Assembly (NCBI RefSeq): GCF_010671925.1
Contig: NZ_JAAHIH010000001.1
Coordinates: 248,001 to 312,000, forward strand
DNA: 64,000 nucleotides
Reading direction: 5' to 3'
Source of the DNA: Moorena sp. SIOASIH
GTDB taxonomy: Bacteria; Cyanobacteriota; Cyanobacteriia; Cyanobacteriales; Coleofasciculaceae
Every line of letters begins with the position of its first letter. The first letter of the stretch is position 1. Shown here piece after piece: positions 9,386 through 18,121 of this stretch. Under the pieces are notes generated by a model that had not been told where the DNA came from, searched no databases, and saw nothing but the letters and a program-made list of their open reading frames with translations. A program made the position numbers and the translations under genes.

Positions 9386-10030
9386 ATGAAGTACTGCAAG
9401 TACTTTCTACACCTGGCAGCCTGGTGCATCTCACTTTTGCAATTAGGCAAAAATTCTAATAAAATTCCCACACTCCCCACCCTCCCCACACTCCCCACCC
9501 TCCCCACACTCCCCACACTTCCCTTCTTTTTTACAAATATGAGATGCACCCTGGCAGCCTTTCTACTAGCACTAACTATATTAGTCTTGCCTCTGCCAGC
9601 CCAAGCCCAAAGCGCTGCCACCATTAAAGCTAACTTTCAAAACAAGGATCTAAGCGGTAAGGATTTCTCCGGTAAAAACTTTAGTTACAAGGTTTTTAGC
9701 AATGTCAATTTACAGTCAGCTAACTTGAGCAACGCTAAGTTTATAGGTGCGGATATTACCAAAGTTAATTTCACGAATGCTAACCTACATGGAGCCGATT
9801 TTACCTATGCATTCATTAATCGATCTACCTTCAAGAAAGCAGACTTAACCGATGCAGTGTTTGAAGATGCATTTATGTCCAAATCTAAATTTAAGGGTGC
9901 AGATATTACTGGCGCTGACTTCACGTTTGCAATTTTGGATTATAACCAAGACCGGAAGCTATGCAAAAAAGCTTCTGGTAAGAATACTATAACTGGTGTT
10001 GAAACTAAGGATTCTTTATTCTGTTATTAA
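9386..10030 (+). CDS. Secreted pentapeptide-repeat protein with an element inserted in its signal-peptide region
   Basis: 214 aa from ATG 9386, which has a good Shine-Dalgarno (aaaggagg, about 13 nt upstream). From about residue 80 the protein is a run of A(D/N)LXX-type pentapeptides (KDLSGKDFSGKNFSYKVFSN, then SANLSNAKFIGADI), a right-handed quadrilateral helix fold. It ends with two Cys (KLCKKAS, SLFCY) that could form a disulfide. A 128-bp element (9423-9550) plus a 10-bp duplication adds 46 codons in frame. Removing it restores MKYCKYFLHLAAFLLALTIL and VLPLPAQAQS, a normal signal peptide with an AQA cleavage site. With the insert, translation may start at 9386 (with TLP repeats) or at ATG 9539 inside the element (MRCTLAAFLLALTI), which also gives a signal peptide. 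Likely periplasmic; role unknown. Confidence 0.85.
   Translation: MKYCKYFLHLAAWCISLLQLGKNSNKIPTLPTLPTLPTLPTLPTLPFFFTNMRCTLAAFLLALTILVLPLPAQAQSAATIKANFQNKDLSGKDFSGKNFSYKVFSNVNLQSANLSNAKFIGADITKVNFTNANLHGADFTYAFINRSTFKKADLTDAVFEDAFMSKSKFKGADITGADFTFAILDYNQDRKLCKKASGKNTITGVETKDSLFCY
9423..9550. mobile_element. MITE-like insertion with tandem-repeat core inside a signal-peptide coding region
   Basis: Terminal inverted repeats ggtgcatctca (9423-9433) and tgagatgcacc (9540-9550), 11/11, are flanked by the direct repeat ctggcagcct at 9413-9422 and 9551-9560. The core is a 9-bp-period array of ccacactcc/ccaccctcc at about 9470-9524. Length 128 bp plus 10-bp duplication is 138 bp, a multiple of three, so the host frame stays open. 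No transposase is encoded. Confidence 0.85.
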
Positions 10031-10039
10031 AATTAATTT

Positions 10040-10320
<281 letters not shown>

Positions 10321-10321
10321 C

Positions 10322-12346
10322 TTAATTTTCATCTAAATAAAAACGGTAAAACAAATAATCATCCCGGAAAGGATGATCATCTGCGACATGATGAATAATA
10401 CCTCGATTAATCAGTATCTGTCCAATAGCCACTGCATCTTCCCGAGTAGAATTACACCGTTTCACCAACCAATCTACTGCTTCTGACCCCACAAAACAGC
10501 ATCCATAGCTATTGAGACGATAGCGACGGTCTTTAATATCCAACCCTCCTGGTTGACGCATTTCCTCGACCAAGGTTTCAATGTCTAGTGTTACCATATC
10601 CTCTTGGAAAGGAGCAGTAGGGTAAGAGTCTTGATCTAGGTCATCGATCGGCTCTAGGAAACCTGAAACTAAGGAATCCTGGGGTAGCTGCTGAGACTGA
10701 TACCCATTGGGAATATAGAGTTGGTTTTCTGGCGGTTTTGGCTGACGGTCCCCTAGCCAAGCCATGAGCAATTTCTCTAACTGAGGCGATCGCACATGGA
10801 GGTCCCGTTGAGGAAATGGTATATGGATATCATAGCGACGGAGACTTTTCTCAATCCGGTAGTTGAGGTCACTCTTGATTTTAGGCTGCCGCTTGGGGTC
10901 TCCAGTCCAGACCAACAGCTCAAATTTGAGGGCACTCTCACCAAATTCCTGAAACCAAACTTGGGGATAGGGCCTCAGTAACACTTCCGGGTGACTCTTG
11001 GCAGCTGCCAACAGTGCCTTCTTGACCTGCTCCACATCCGATCCATAAGCCACTCCTACTGGAATTTTTAGTCGGGAAATCGGGTTACCGTGACTCCAGT
11101 TAATTACCTCAGTTTCTAAAAAGCGGGCATTGGGCACAATTATTGTCACTTTATCCAAGGTGCAAATTTCTGTACTGCGGGAACCAACGTGCTGCACAGT
11201 TCCCACCAAATCGTTGACCTTAATAAAATCCCCCTGCTGAATCGGTCGCTCTAGGGTGATAATTAAGCCACTGATAAAGTTGTTAGCAATATTTTGCACA
11301 CCGAAGCCAATCCCCACCCCTAAGACACTAGCAAAAATGGTTAGGGAACTCAAATCCAACCCAGAACTTTGGAGTATGATAATCATGCCCAAAAACGTCA
11401 GGACATACTGGGTCAGGATAGCAATCACATCTTGCACCCCTGAATCAGCGCCAGTTTTCCCCAAGATGTAATGCCTGAATAGCCTGGTGATGGCACTAAC
11501 CCCAAACCATAGCACAACGGTTAATACCACCAACAGCAGCACTTGGATTGCAGAATACTTGCTTTCTCCCGGACCAATTACAGGAGACTTGAGGAAGTTT
11601 AACAGTTCATAACGCCAACTGCGAACTTGGGGAAATAGGTCACTAATAGTTAAGATAACTGTAGTCCACAGGATAAGCTGTAAGCCTAACAGGGCTGCCC
11701 CGAGAAATAATTTGGCTGGGTCGTGCCAAGGGAAAAAACGAGAAGCCGGATTCCCTAGCCAGGAGGTCAGTTTCCGCAAGGCAAATTGCCTGAACAAGCG
11801 TAACAGGAAGTACAACAGGATTAACAACACCAGCACTACCGCTGTAAACCTTACTGCCTGACGACTATAATCTGGCATGCGCTGTTGTTTGCCCTGCCGG
11901 ATTGCCTTTTCAATCAGCTTCTCCCATTTCTCGGCTTGCTCAAGAGGATCAGTATCAGGAATTTGATCTGCCTTGGTAATCGTGACTATAATGCGCTCGG
12001 TAAACTTGGTACGAAGAATCCCCTCGTTTTGCCCGACATATTCAATGTCCACATATTCAGGTTTTTGTAGGGATTTCACCTCTCTTGCTAAGCGCTGATT
12101 GATCAGCTCGGCTCGCTCAGTAGCGCTAAAGTTGCCAGCATTGCCCACTTGAAACAACTCAATACCATCCACCACCACAGGAGCTTTCTCTTTACCATTT
12201 GCCAAGAATTCCTGTGCTAAGGTGGAGGCTGGTAATAGGGTCAGCAGTAGGGTAAGTACACCTAGCAACACCAATCCCAAGAGACGCTGAACCCTAGCCC
12301 TTGGGAAAGGGTTAATGGAAAATCGAACATTGACAAGAGATTCCAT
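10322..12346 (-). CDS. MscS-family mechanosensitive channel with C-terminal DEP domain
   Basis: 674 aa. Signal peptide at 1-44 (LLPASTLAQ), then a periplasmic segment, then membrane segments at about 167-187, 213-235, 268-288, 308-326 and 333-362. The MscS pore helix and beta domain are clear: GVGIGFGVQNIANNFISGLI, then ERPIQQGDFIKVNDLVGTVQ and VPNARFLETEVINWS (about 343-418). The cytosolic MscS C-domain runs to about 515. After an acidic linker, 588-672 is a DEP domain (SEAVDWLVKR, INRGIIHHVADDHPF, YRFYLDEN). MscS channels release solutes under hypo-osmotic stress. DEP domains bind membranes or signalling partners, so this is a gated variant. Just downstream of the FHA gene on the same strand, 73 bp apart, possibly co-transcribed. 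Confidence 0.93.
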   Translation of the reverse strand: MESLVNVRFSINPFPRARVQRLLGLVLLGVLTLLLTLLPASTLAQEFLANGKEKAPVVVDGIELFQVGNAGNFSATERAELINQRLAREVKSLQKPEYVDIEYVGQNEGILRTKFTERIIVTITKADQIPDTDPLEQAEKWEKLIEKAIRQGKQQRMPDYSRQAVRFTAVVLVLLILLYFLLRLFRQFALRKLTSWLGNPASRFFPWHDPAKLFLGAALLGLQLILWTTVILTISDLFPQVRSWRYELLNFLKSPVIGPGESKYSAIQVLLLVVLTVVLWFGVSAITRLFRHYILGKTGADSGVQDVIAILTQYVLTFLGMIIILQSSGLDLSSLTIFASVLGVGIGFGVQNIANNFISGLIITLERPIQQGDFIKVNDLVGTVQHVGSRSTEICTLDKVTIIVPNARFLETEVINWSHGNPISRLKIPVGVAYGSDVEQVKKALLAAAKSHPEVLLRPYPQVWFQEFGESALKFELLVWTGDPKRQPKIKSDLNYRIEKSLRRYDIHIPFPQRDLHVRSPQLEKLLMAWLGDRQPKPPENQLYIPNGYQSQQLPQDSLVSGFLEPIDDLDQDSYPTAPFQEDMVTLDIETLVEEMRQPGGLDIKDRRYRLNSYGCCFVGSEAVDWLVKRCNSTREDAVAIGQILINRGIIHHVADDHPFRDDYLFYRFYLDEN

Positions 12347-12419
12347 AGGTTACGTTCTATTTAGGTGCCATTTTCCATAACATTGAATCTCATGGTTAAG
12401 ATTGAGCTAACTAGCTGTT

Positions 12420-12995
12420 CTAGACTACCCGTTCTAGATGTCTAGAGGAATCGTTTTTCTGATCTTGCATTCCCGGTTTTAACCCCTCTAGCAGACCGCT
12501 GACCACGAACCAAGTGCCGACTCCCATTATTAACAGTACCACTAAGCCAATCAACCAAACCACAGGTTTATTCTTGGGCAGAGAGTTAGTGACACTTTTC
12601 TCACCTAATAGACTAGTCTGGTCAAAGTTCTGTGCAGTGGCGTTCAGGTCATTTTCCCGTTTCAAAGCCGCTGTAATCTTGTACGGACCAATCCGCAAGG
12701 TATCCTTGCTTGAAAAAGGTTGAATACCAGAGCGAATCTTTCGTCCATTAATAAACGTGCCGTTGGCGCTGCGGTCAGTAACATAGAGTTGGGTATTAGC
12801 CACTGTGATCAGGGCGTGATACCGGGAAATCTCCTTGTCAAGAAGTACCAGATGAGACACAGATTGACCTGCTAAGTGTGCTGGCAAATGGTCATTTTCT
12901 CGACCAACAGCAATGGGCGGTCTCAGAACAGGTTTCTTTAACTCGCCGGTTTCTGGGTCTTCCCAGGTCAATTGAACATAAATAGGTTCAGCCAA
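12420..12995 (-). CDS. FHA-domain protein with C-terminal membrane anchor
   Basis: 191 aa. FHA domain at about 25-110 with the diagnostic motifs VGREND, EISRYHALI and DRSANGTFINGRKI; it binds phosphothreonine. A polar linker follows, then one hydrophobic helix at about 143-166 (VVWLIGLVVLLIMGVGTWFV) and a short charged tail. Likely a cytoplasm-facing, membrane-tethered reader of Ser/Thr phosphorylation. It precedes the MscS-DEP gene in the same orientation, and a Ser/Thr kinase is encoded at 14644, which makes a shared phospho-signalling circuit plausible but unproven. Confidence 0.88.
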   Translation of the reverse strand: MAEPIYVQLTWEDPETGELKKPVLRPPIAVGRENDHLPAHLAGQSVSHLVLLDKEISRYHALITVANTQLYVTDRSANGTFINGRKIRSGIQPFSSKDTLRIGPYKITAALKRENDLNATAQNFDQTSLLGEKSVTNSLPKNKPVVWLIGLVVLLIMGVGTWFVVSGLLEGLKPGMQDQKNDSSRHLERVV

Positions 12996-13476
12996 GATTT
13001 CAATCCTGCTAACTAGAACATCGTGGATCAGTGCTGAGTGAGTCAGTTGTTAGTGCTGATTTTTGCTTAGCACATTAAGCGTTGTTTGTCAAATATACCC
13101 ACATACCCACCGATGCTCAGGGTATGACAAGAAGGGTAAAAAATAGGTAAGCATTCAGCTATCAGCCTAATGCCGTCAGTTTTTGAATAAAAGAGGTAAG
13201 CTTTGGCCAAGGCCTGTGGCCACGCTACGGGAATGGCCACCCTAGGCGAACGTTTAATCTAAGTTAGGTCACAGGGTCGAAGCCTGTGCCACAAACATTA
13301 AGCCTGTGCCACAAAGCTGACGGCTGATAGGGTGTCCGGTGTAGGGTTTTGGGTAGGTCGTGGGTAGGAGCCAGTTCCCCCTGACGGAGTGACAACAAGG
13401 CTAAATGCCATGGAGACCATGCTGTCAGCCACTCGTTAAACTGAGGTAAATTAATCTTAAAGCACTGATTTTAACT
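12996..13476. other. Intergenic stretch with a decayed repeat element
   Basis: Between divergent genes. 13150-13332 is a decayed GTAAGCATTCAGC-family copy: the left end gtaagcattcagctatcagc is intact, the right end is lost. It carries the familiar internal blocks (ggccacgctacgggaatggc; gaagcctgtgccacaaa). 13377-13400 (ctgacggagtgacaacaagg) resembles the left end of the element at 36650. No gene seen. Confidence 0.55.
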
Positions 13477-14394
13477 ATGCCTGATTTTTTGCCCATTGCT
13501 TACTTTCAGAACAAGTTTGTCCCTTTCGCTGACGCCAAAATTTCCATTGCTACCCATGCCTTGCACTACGGCACGGGAGCTTTTGGCGGATTACGCTGTA
13601 TCCCTGACCCAAAAAAACCACAGCAATGTTTACTGTTTCGGTTAGACCGCCATTGCCAACGCCTAAGTAATAGTGCTCGGTTATTACACTACAATTTACC
13701 TCCTGATAAAATCGAGACTATTATCGTTGAGTTTATCAAACAAAATAAACCAACTACATCGTTTTATATCCGTCCTTTTGTATACACGTCAGATTTAGGA
13801 ATTTCCCCGCGACTCCATAATATTGACAAAGACTTTTTTGTTTATGGATTAGAATTAGGAGATTATTTATCTCCTGAGGGAGTTAGCTGTCGGATTAGTT
13901 CATGGTATCGACAACAAGACCAAAGTTTACCCTTGAGAGGTAAAATTAGTGGAGCTTATATTACGTCTTCCTTGGCGAAAAGCGAAGCAGTAGAGTCTCG
14001 CTTTGATGAAGCCATTATGATGAATTCTGATGGCAAAGTCTCGGAAGCTTCTGGGATGAATATCTTTCTAGTCAGAAATGGGCAGCTGATTACCCCTGGA
14101 TTCGATCAGGATATCCTAGAAGGAATTACTCGGGATAGTATTCTGACCCTTGCTAAGGACTTGGGCTTGCCAACTATACAACGACCAGTGGATAAATCAG
14201 AACTATTTATTGCCGATGAAGTATTTCTAAGTGGAACAGCGGCAAAGATCACCCCAGTTAAACGAATTGAAAACTATCACTTATCTCCAAACAGACCAAT
14301 AACGGACAAGCTCAAGGAGATGCTAGCAGCAATTACCGAAAATCGGGAACCGAAATACAAAGACTGGGTGTATACGGTTAATATTGATAATTAA
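13477..14394 (+). CDS. ilvE: Branched-chain amino acid aminotransferase
   Basis: 305 aa, usual length for class IV PLP aminotransferases. Hallmarks are the N-terminal HALHYGTGAFGGLR, the segment SGAYITSSLAKSEAVE with the PLP lysine near residue 168, EASGMNIFLVRNGQLITP, and EGITRDSILTLAKDLG followed by DEVFLSGTAAKITPV. It transfers the amino group between Leu/Ile/Val and 2-oxoglutarate in the cytoplasm. Monocistronic in appearance: a repeat element begins 8 bp after the stop. Start ATG 13477 is the only sensible one (MPDFLPIAYFQNKFVPFADA). Confidence 0.93.
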   Translation: MPDFLPIAYFQNKFVPFADAKISIATHALHYGTGAFGGLRCIPDPKKPQQCLLFRLDRHCQRLSNSARLLHYNLPPDKIETIIVEFIKQNKPTTSFYIRPFVYTSDLGISPRLHNIDKDFFVYGLELGDYLSPEGVSCRISSWYRQQDQSLPLRGKISGAYITSSLAKSEAVESRFDEAIMMNSDGKVSEASGMNIFLVRNGQLITPGFDQDILEGITRDSILTLAKDLGLPTIQRPVDKSELFIADEVFLSGTAAKITPVKRIENYHLSPNRPITDKLKEMLAAITENREPKYKDWVYTVNIDN

Positions 14395-14401
14395 ATTAAA
14401 G

Positions 14402-14561
14402 GTAAGCATTCAGCCGTCAGCGGTCAGCCGTCAGCTTATTTTATTCAAAAGCACCTCAAGGTGGCACAGGCTTTGGCCTTTGGCCACGCTGTGCGAACGA
14501 CGCTGGGACTTTCCGCGTAGCGCATTAGCTGATAGCTGATTGCTGATAGCTGATTGCTTAA
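14402..14561. mobile_element. MITE-like element, GTAAGCATTCAGC family
   Basis: Left end gtaagcattcagc (14402-14414), right end gctgattgcttaa (14549-14561). Flanks aattaaag (14394-14401) and aattaaaa (14562-14569) match at 7 of 8 positions, consistent with an older insertion. It lies between ilvE and the kinase gene, 82 bp before the kinase start. Confidence 0.65.
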
Positions 14562-14643
14562 AATTAAAATTAAACTCCGGCTTATTGAACTGTGTAAACC
14601 TGTAGCGACTTCTGGGATAGCGAGTAGAATCAAAGCTAAACAC

Positions 14644-16458
14644 ATGAACAATCAACCGATAAATTCCGCAAACCCCTTAGGCGGTCGCTACAAAATCATC
14701 AGCAAGCTGGGAGCAGGTGGCTTTGGTCAAACGTTTCTGGCACAGGACTTGCACTTGCCAGGAACTCCCCAATGTGTGATCAAACAGCTCAAACCCCAGG
14801 TGACGGATCCTGAGTGTTTGGAAATTTCCAAACGCCTATTTGAGCGAGAAGCACAAGTCCTCTACCAGCTGGGTAACCACGATCAGATCCCCCAGTTGCT
14901 GGCGCATTTTGAGGAAAATCAGGAGTTTTATCTGGCCCAAGAATTTATTGATGGAGAACCCCTCAACCAAGAAATCCGTCAGCCTTGGGAATCAAATCGA
15001 GTGATTGCTCTGTTGCAAGATATTCTACAAGTCCTAGTATTTGTCCATGAGCAACGTGTGATCCATCGTGATATCAAACCCCCAAACCTAATCCGCCGCC
15101 GCAAGGATGGTAGAATTGTCATGATTGACTTTGGGGCAGTTAAGCAAGCTAGCACCCAGATTATCGATCCCGAAACGGGGCAAACCAAGACCATTGCTAT
15201 TGGCAGTCATGGCTACACCCCCAAAGAACAGTTCGGTGGCAATCCCCGTTTTAGCAGCGATATCTATGCGGTGGGTATGGTAGGTATCCAGGCATTAACC
15301 GGAATTCATCCCAAGTTCCTGAAAGAAAACTCCGAAACAGGGGAAATTAACTGGCGCGATCGCATCCAAGTTAACACCCAAGTTAACTCAGAATTAGCGG
15401 ATATCCTAGACTGTATGGTGCGCTATGATTTCCGTGACCGCTACCCGACCGCAGTAGAAGCGTTGGCAGCAGTTCAGAGGCTAACTGCTGCACCAACAAT
15501 AGCTATGTCTGCTACAACAGTTCCGGAAGAGACTGTTCCTGTTTCAGCAACATCAACATCAGTACCAACCCAGGTCAGATCAGAGATCATCCGAAGATGG
15601 TTAATGAAGCCTTGGTTAATGATTACTGTCTTAGCAGGGATGGGTATCGGTATTTCTGTGATCGGTACTAAGACTTTTCTAGTTCCGAAACTTGTCACTC
15701 AAACTGACAACATTACTGATACCGTTGCCGAAACCTCGACTACCACCTCTGAGTCAAAACCTGCAACCCCAGCGGTAGTTAGCAACACTGCTGAAAGCAC
15801 TACTACCAGCTCAGTCCAAAAAACTACTCCCGGATCCGATACCGAATCAGCTGCGAAATCGACATCCTCTACCCAAACACAACCAACTGCAACAGAATTA
15901 AACAGCCAAGGGGATAGCTTGCGGCAAGCAGGAAAGTACCAGCAAGCACTGATGACTTACGAAAAAGCGATCGCAAGGGACTCAAATTTAGCTGAAGCTC
16001 ATTGGGGTAGTTGCTATAGCTTGAATTCCTTGGGGCGTACTCAACAAGCAATGGCTGCCTGCGATCAAGCCCTTGCCCTTAAACCTGACTACCCAGAAGC
16101 TTTATGGAGTAAAGGTGCAGCTCTCGAATCCCAAAACACCCCAACAGCCATAACTCTAGCGCTAACTCTATACGAGAAAGCGATCGCCATCAAGCCCGAT
16201 TTTGCTGACGCCTGGATTAACCGAGGAGTAGCCCTCCATAAACTCAAGCGCTACAGTGAGGCCATAAAAGCTTATGAGCGGGCACTTCAACTGAATCCTA
16301 ATTCTGCTGATGCTTGGAGTAATCTAGGGGCAGCCAAATGGGACGTTGGTCAATTGGATCAAGCAATCAATGCCATGGAAAAGGCACTTCAAATCCAGCC
16401 GAATCACCCCAATGCAAGGAATCTGCGTCAGCAGGCAAGAGAACAATTACGCCGTTGA
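14644..16458 (+). CDS. Ser/Thr protein kinase with TPR C-terminus
   Basis: 604 aa from ATG 14644 (MNNQPINSANPLGGRYKIIS). An upstream ATG at 14554 is in frame but lies in the repeat boundary, so the downstream start is preferred. Kinase domain about 16-285: glycine loop LGAGGFGQTF, VIKQLKP lysine, catalytic HRDIKPPNLI, DFGAV in place of DFG-L, and an activation-segment GYTPKEQFGG typical of cyanobacterial Hanks-type kinases. One hydrophobic helix at about 325-345 (WLMITVLAGMGIGISVIGTK), a Thr/Ser-rich linker, then four to five TPRs from about 418 to 600 (GKYQQALMTYEKAIARDSN; YSEAIKAYERALQLNPNS). Membrane-anchored sensor kinase with the TPRs on the far side of the membrane. Substrate unknown. 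Confidence 0.93.
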   Translation: MNNQPINSANPLGGRYKIISKLGAGGFGQTFLAQDLHLPGTPQCVIKQLKPQVTDPECLEISKRLFEREAQVLYQLGNHDQIPQLLAHFEENQEFYLAQEFIDGEPLNQEIRQPWESNRVIALLQDILQVLVFVHEQRVIHRDIKPPNLIRRRKDGRIVMIDFGAVKQASTQIIDPETGQTKTIAIGSHGYTPKEQFGGNPRFSSDIYAVGMVGIQALTGIHPKFLKENSETGEINWRDRIQVNTQVNSELADILDCMVRYDFRDRYPTAVEALAAVQRLTAAPTIAMSATTVPEETVPVSATSTSVPTQVRSEIIRRWLMKPWLMITVLAGMGIGISVIGTKTFLVPKLVTQTDNITDTVAETSTTTSESKPATPAVVSNTAESTTTSSVQKTTPGSDTESAAKSTSSTQTQPTATELNSQGDSLRQAGKYQQALMTYEKAIARDSNLAEAHWGSCYSLNSLGRTQQAMAACDQALALKPDYPEALWSKGAALESQNTPTAITLALTLYEKAIAIKPDFADAWINRGVALHKLKRYSEAIKAYERALQLNPNSADAWSNLGAAKWDVGQLDQAINAMEKALQIQPNHPNARNLRQQAREQLRR

Positions 16459-16728
16459 TCACTCTGTAAAAATAAATATTTGATAAAGATTAGATATTTA
16501 TTTAAATATCTGATAAAGATTTTGGGTTTTGGTCTTAGAAACTGGAAAATCCTCTACTATTACATTTAATTACTATTAAGCATTAGAGCTGATAGCCCTA
16601 GGGATTAAATACGAAAACCTAACACCTAACACCTTATCCTAATTTTCAAAACTAAATTGACAGAGTACTAGGATTGCGATTGCAATCCCTAATTTTAGTT
16701 AACTAATTTTACTTAACTGTGCATCACC

Positions 16729-17961
16729 ATGAAACTGAATACACCAGCACTTGGAATAAGAGCAAATTGGCTCGAGAAGTGGATGCCGATCGGCTTAATT
16801 TTACTAGTCGCTACTGGGTTGTACCTCTATCAACTCGGCACAGAAAGCTTATGGTACGATGAGCTGTTTAGCATTAACAAAACCCAGAGTGGGATATCAC
16901 TGCCTCCGAAGAATCTGACACGTCCCTTTTATTTCATGATTCTCTACATTTGGATGCAGTTTAGCGCTAGCACCGTTTGGTTGCGTGGGCTATCTGTGAT
17001 TTTTGGACTAGGCAGTGTCTTCCTAATCTACCTGTTGGGTCGTCGCTTAGCTGGAAAGCCAGTTGGATTGATTGCCGCCCTCTTACTAACCCTCTCACCT
17101 CTGTTTATCAACCATGCCCAAGAGGTAAGGATGTACACCCTGATCCCCTTCTTAAGTTTGGGGGGTACCTTAGCTCTAGCTCATGCCCTTGAAAATCCCA
17201 GGTTTGCTGCCATCAACTGGTGGGCTGTGGCCAGGTTTCTAGCCCTTGTGACTACTCCGGTTACTGTGACCTTGTTTCTGCCAGATCTGGTATTAATTGG
17301 ATGGCAGTTCCGTAATCAAAAGCGCCGATTATTTGCCTTTGGGATCAGGCTGCTGCTGATTGGGAGTTGTTGGCTTCCTTTGCTATCAGCAGTTAATGAG
17401 TCTTCCACTAAATTCCTCAAAGGTTGGGTGACACAGTACCCAAAACCCAACATTATCTTAATTGTCTCTGAAGTCACCCACTTGACAGCTTTCTGGCCAT
17501 TGAGACACTTACTAGGGTCAGGCATCAGTGCCAACGAGCTGATGAAACAGCTCAATCAGCAGTCTATGATCGAGTGGCTTGTAGACCATGTGTTAACCTC
17601 AAATATTTTACCTTTGCTCTATTACATGGCATATACGGCCATGGCAATCGGCTTGCTTGCTATAGCTCTATTGAGTAGGCACCCCTCAACAAAACTCTGG
17701 TGGATGAAAGTGTGGGCATTATTACCTGCCGGATCTATCTTATTGATATCCTATGTTTCCAGTTCCATATGGAAACCTCGCTATCTGCTAATTGTATCCC
17801 CCTATTTCTTAATTCTTCTAGCAGCAGGCTTGATGCAAGTTTGGCGTTGGCAACGTCGGGTGGCTGTTTTAGTAACTCTGATCTACGCTATAGCAGTGGG
17901 TAGTGGTCTAGTGCATTACTACACAACCTTGTATCGTGTAGCAGGTGGTGCGCCAACTTGA
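16729..17961 (+). CDS. GT39-like integral membrane glycosyltransferase
   Basis: 410 aa with about ten hydrophobic segments. The first luminal loop has the ESLWYDELFS motif, where the acidic pair is characteristic of the ArnT/PMT (GT-C) superfamily, followed by RGLSVIFGLGSVFLIYLLGR and NHAQEVRMYTLIPFLSLGGT. Such enzymes transfer sugars from polyprenyl-phosphate donors on the outer face of the cytoplasmic membrane. The acceptor is unknown. It stands alone between the kinase and lnt genes. ATG 16729 is the likely start. Confidence 0.85.
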   Translation: MKLNTPALGIRANWLEKWMPIGLILLVATGLYLYQLGTESLWYDELFSINKTQSGISLPPKNLTRPFYFMILYIWMQFSASTVWLRGLSVIFGLGSVFLIYLLGRRLAGKPVGLIAALLLTLSPLFINHAQEVRMYTLIPFLSLGGTLALAHALENPRFAAINWWAVARFLALVTTPVTVTLFLPDLVLIGWQFRNQKRRLFAFGIRLLLIGSCWLPLLSAVNESSTKFLKGWVTQYPKPNIILIVSEVTHLTAFWPLRHLLGSGISANELMKQLNQQSMIEWLVDHVLTSNILPLLYYMAYTAMAIGLLAIALLSRHPSTKLWWMKVWALLPAGSILLISYVSSSIWKPRYLLIVSPYFLILLAAGLMQVWRWQRRVAVLVTLIYAIAVGSGLVHYYTTLYRVAGGAPT

Positions 17962-17973
17962 GACTTGTTTAAT

Positions 17974-18121
17974 ATATAGCAATTTTCATAATCATGAGGT
18001 ACACAGTATTTTTAAAGACTCCCATCCATACCAGCGCCCGTAATCACTACTAAACAAACTCTTAACCCTACTACCTACTCCCTACTACCTACTCCCTAAA
18101 ACCCAGAAATTTGTACCTCAC
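17974..18121. repeat. TATAGC...TGAGGTAC repeat with tandem-array core, overlapping the lnt start
   Basis: Inverted tgaggtac (17995-18002) and gtacctca (18113-18120) enclose a ctacctactcc array (about 18069-18098). The left flank tatagcaattttcataatca matches the repeats at 8711, 47512, 49889 (inverted) and 61118. The right end overlaps the TTG at 18111 that is the first possible lnt start. Confidence 0.65.

Noticed and set aside
14554..14643. N-terminal extension of the Ser/Thr kinase
   Set aside because: It begins at the edge of a repeat element and precedes the typical kinase start MNNQ...LGGRYKI.
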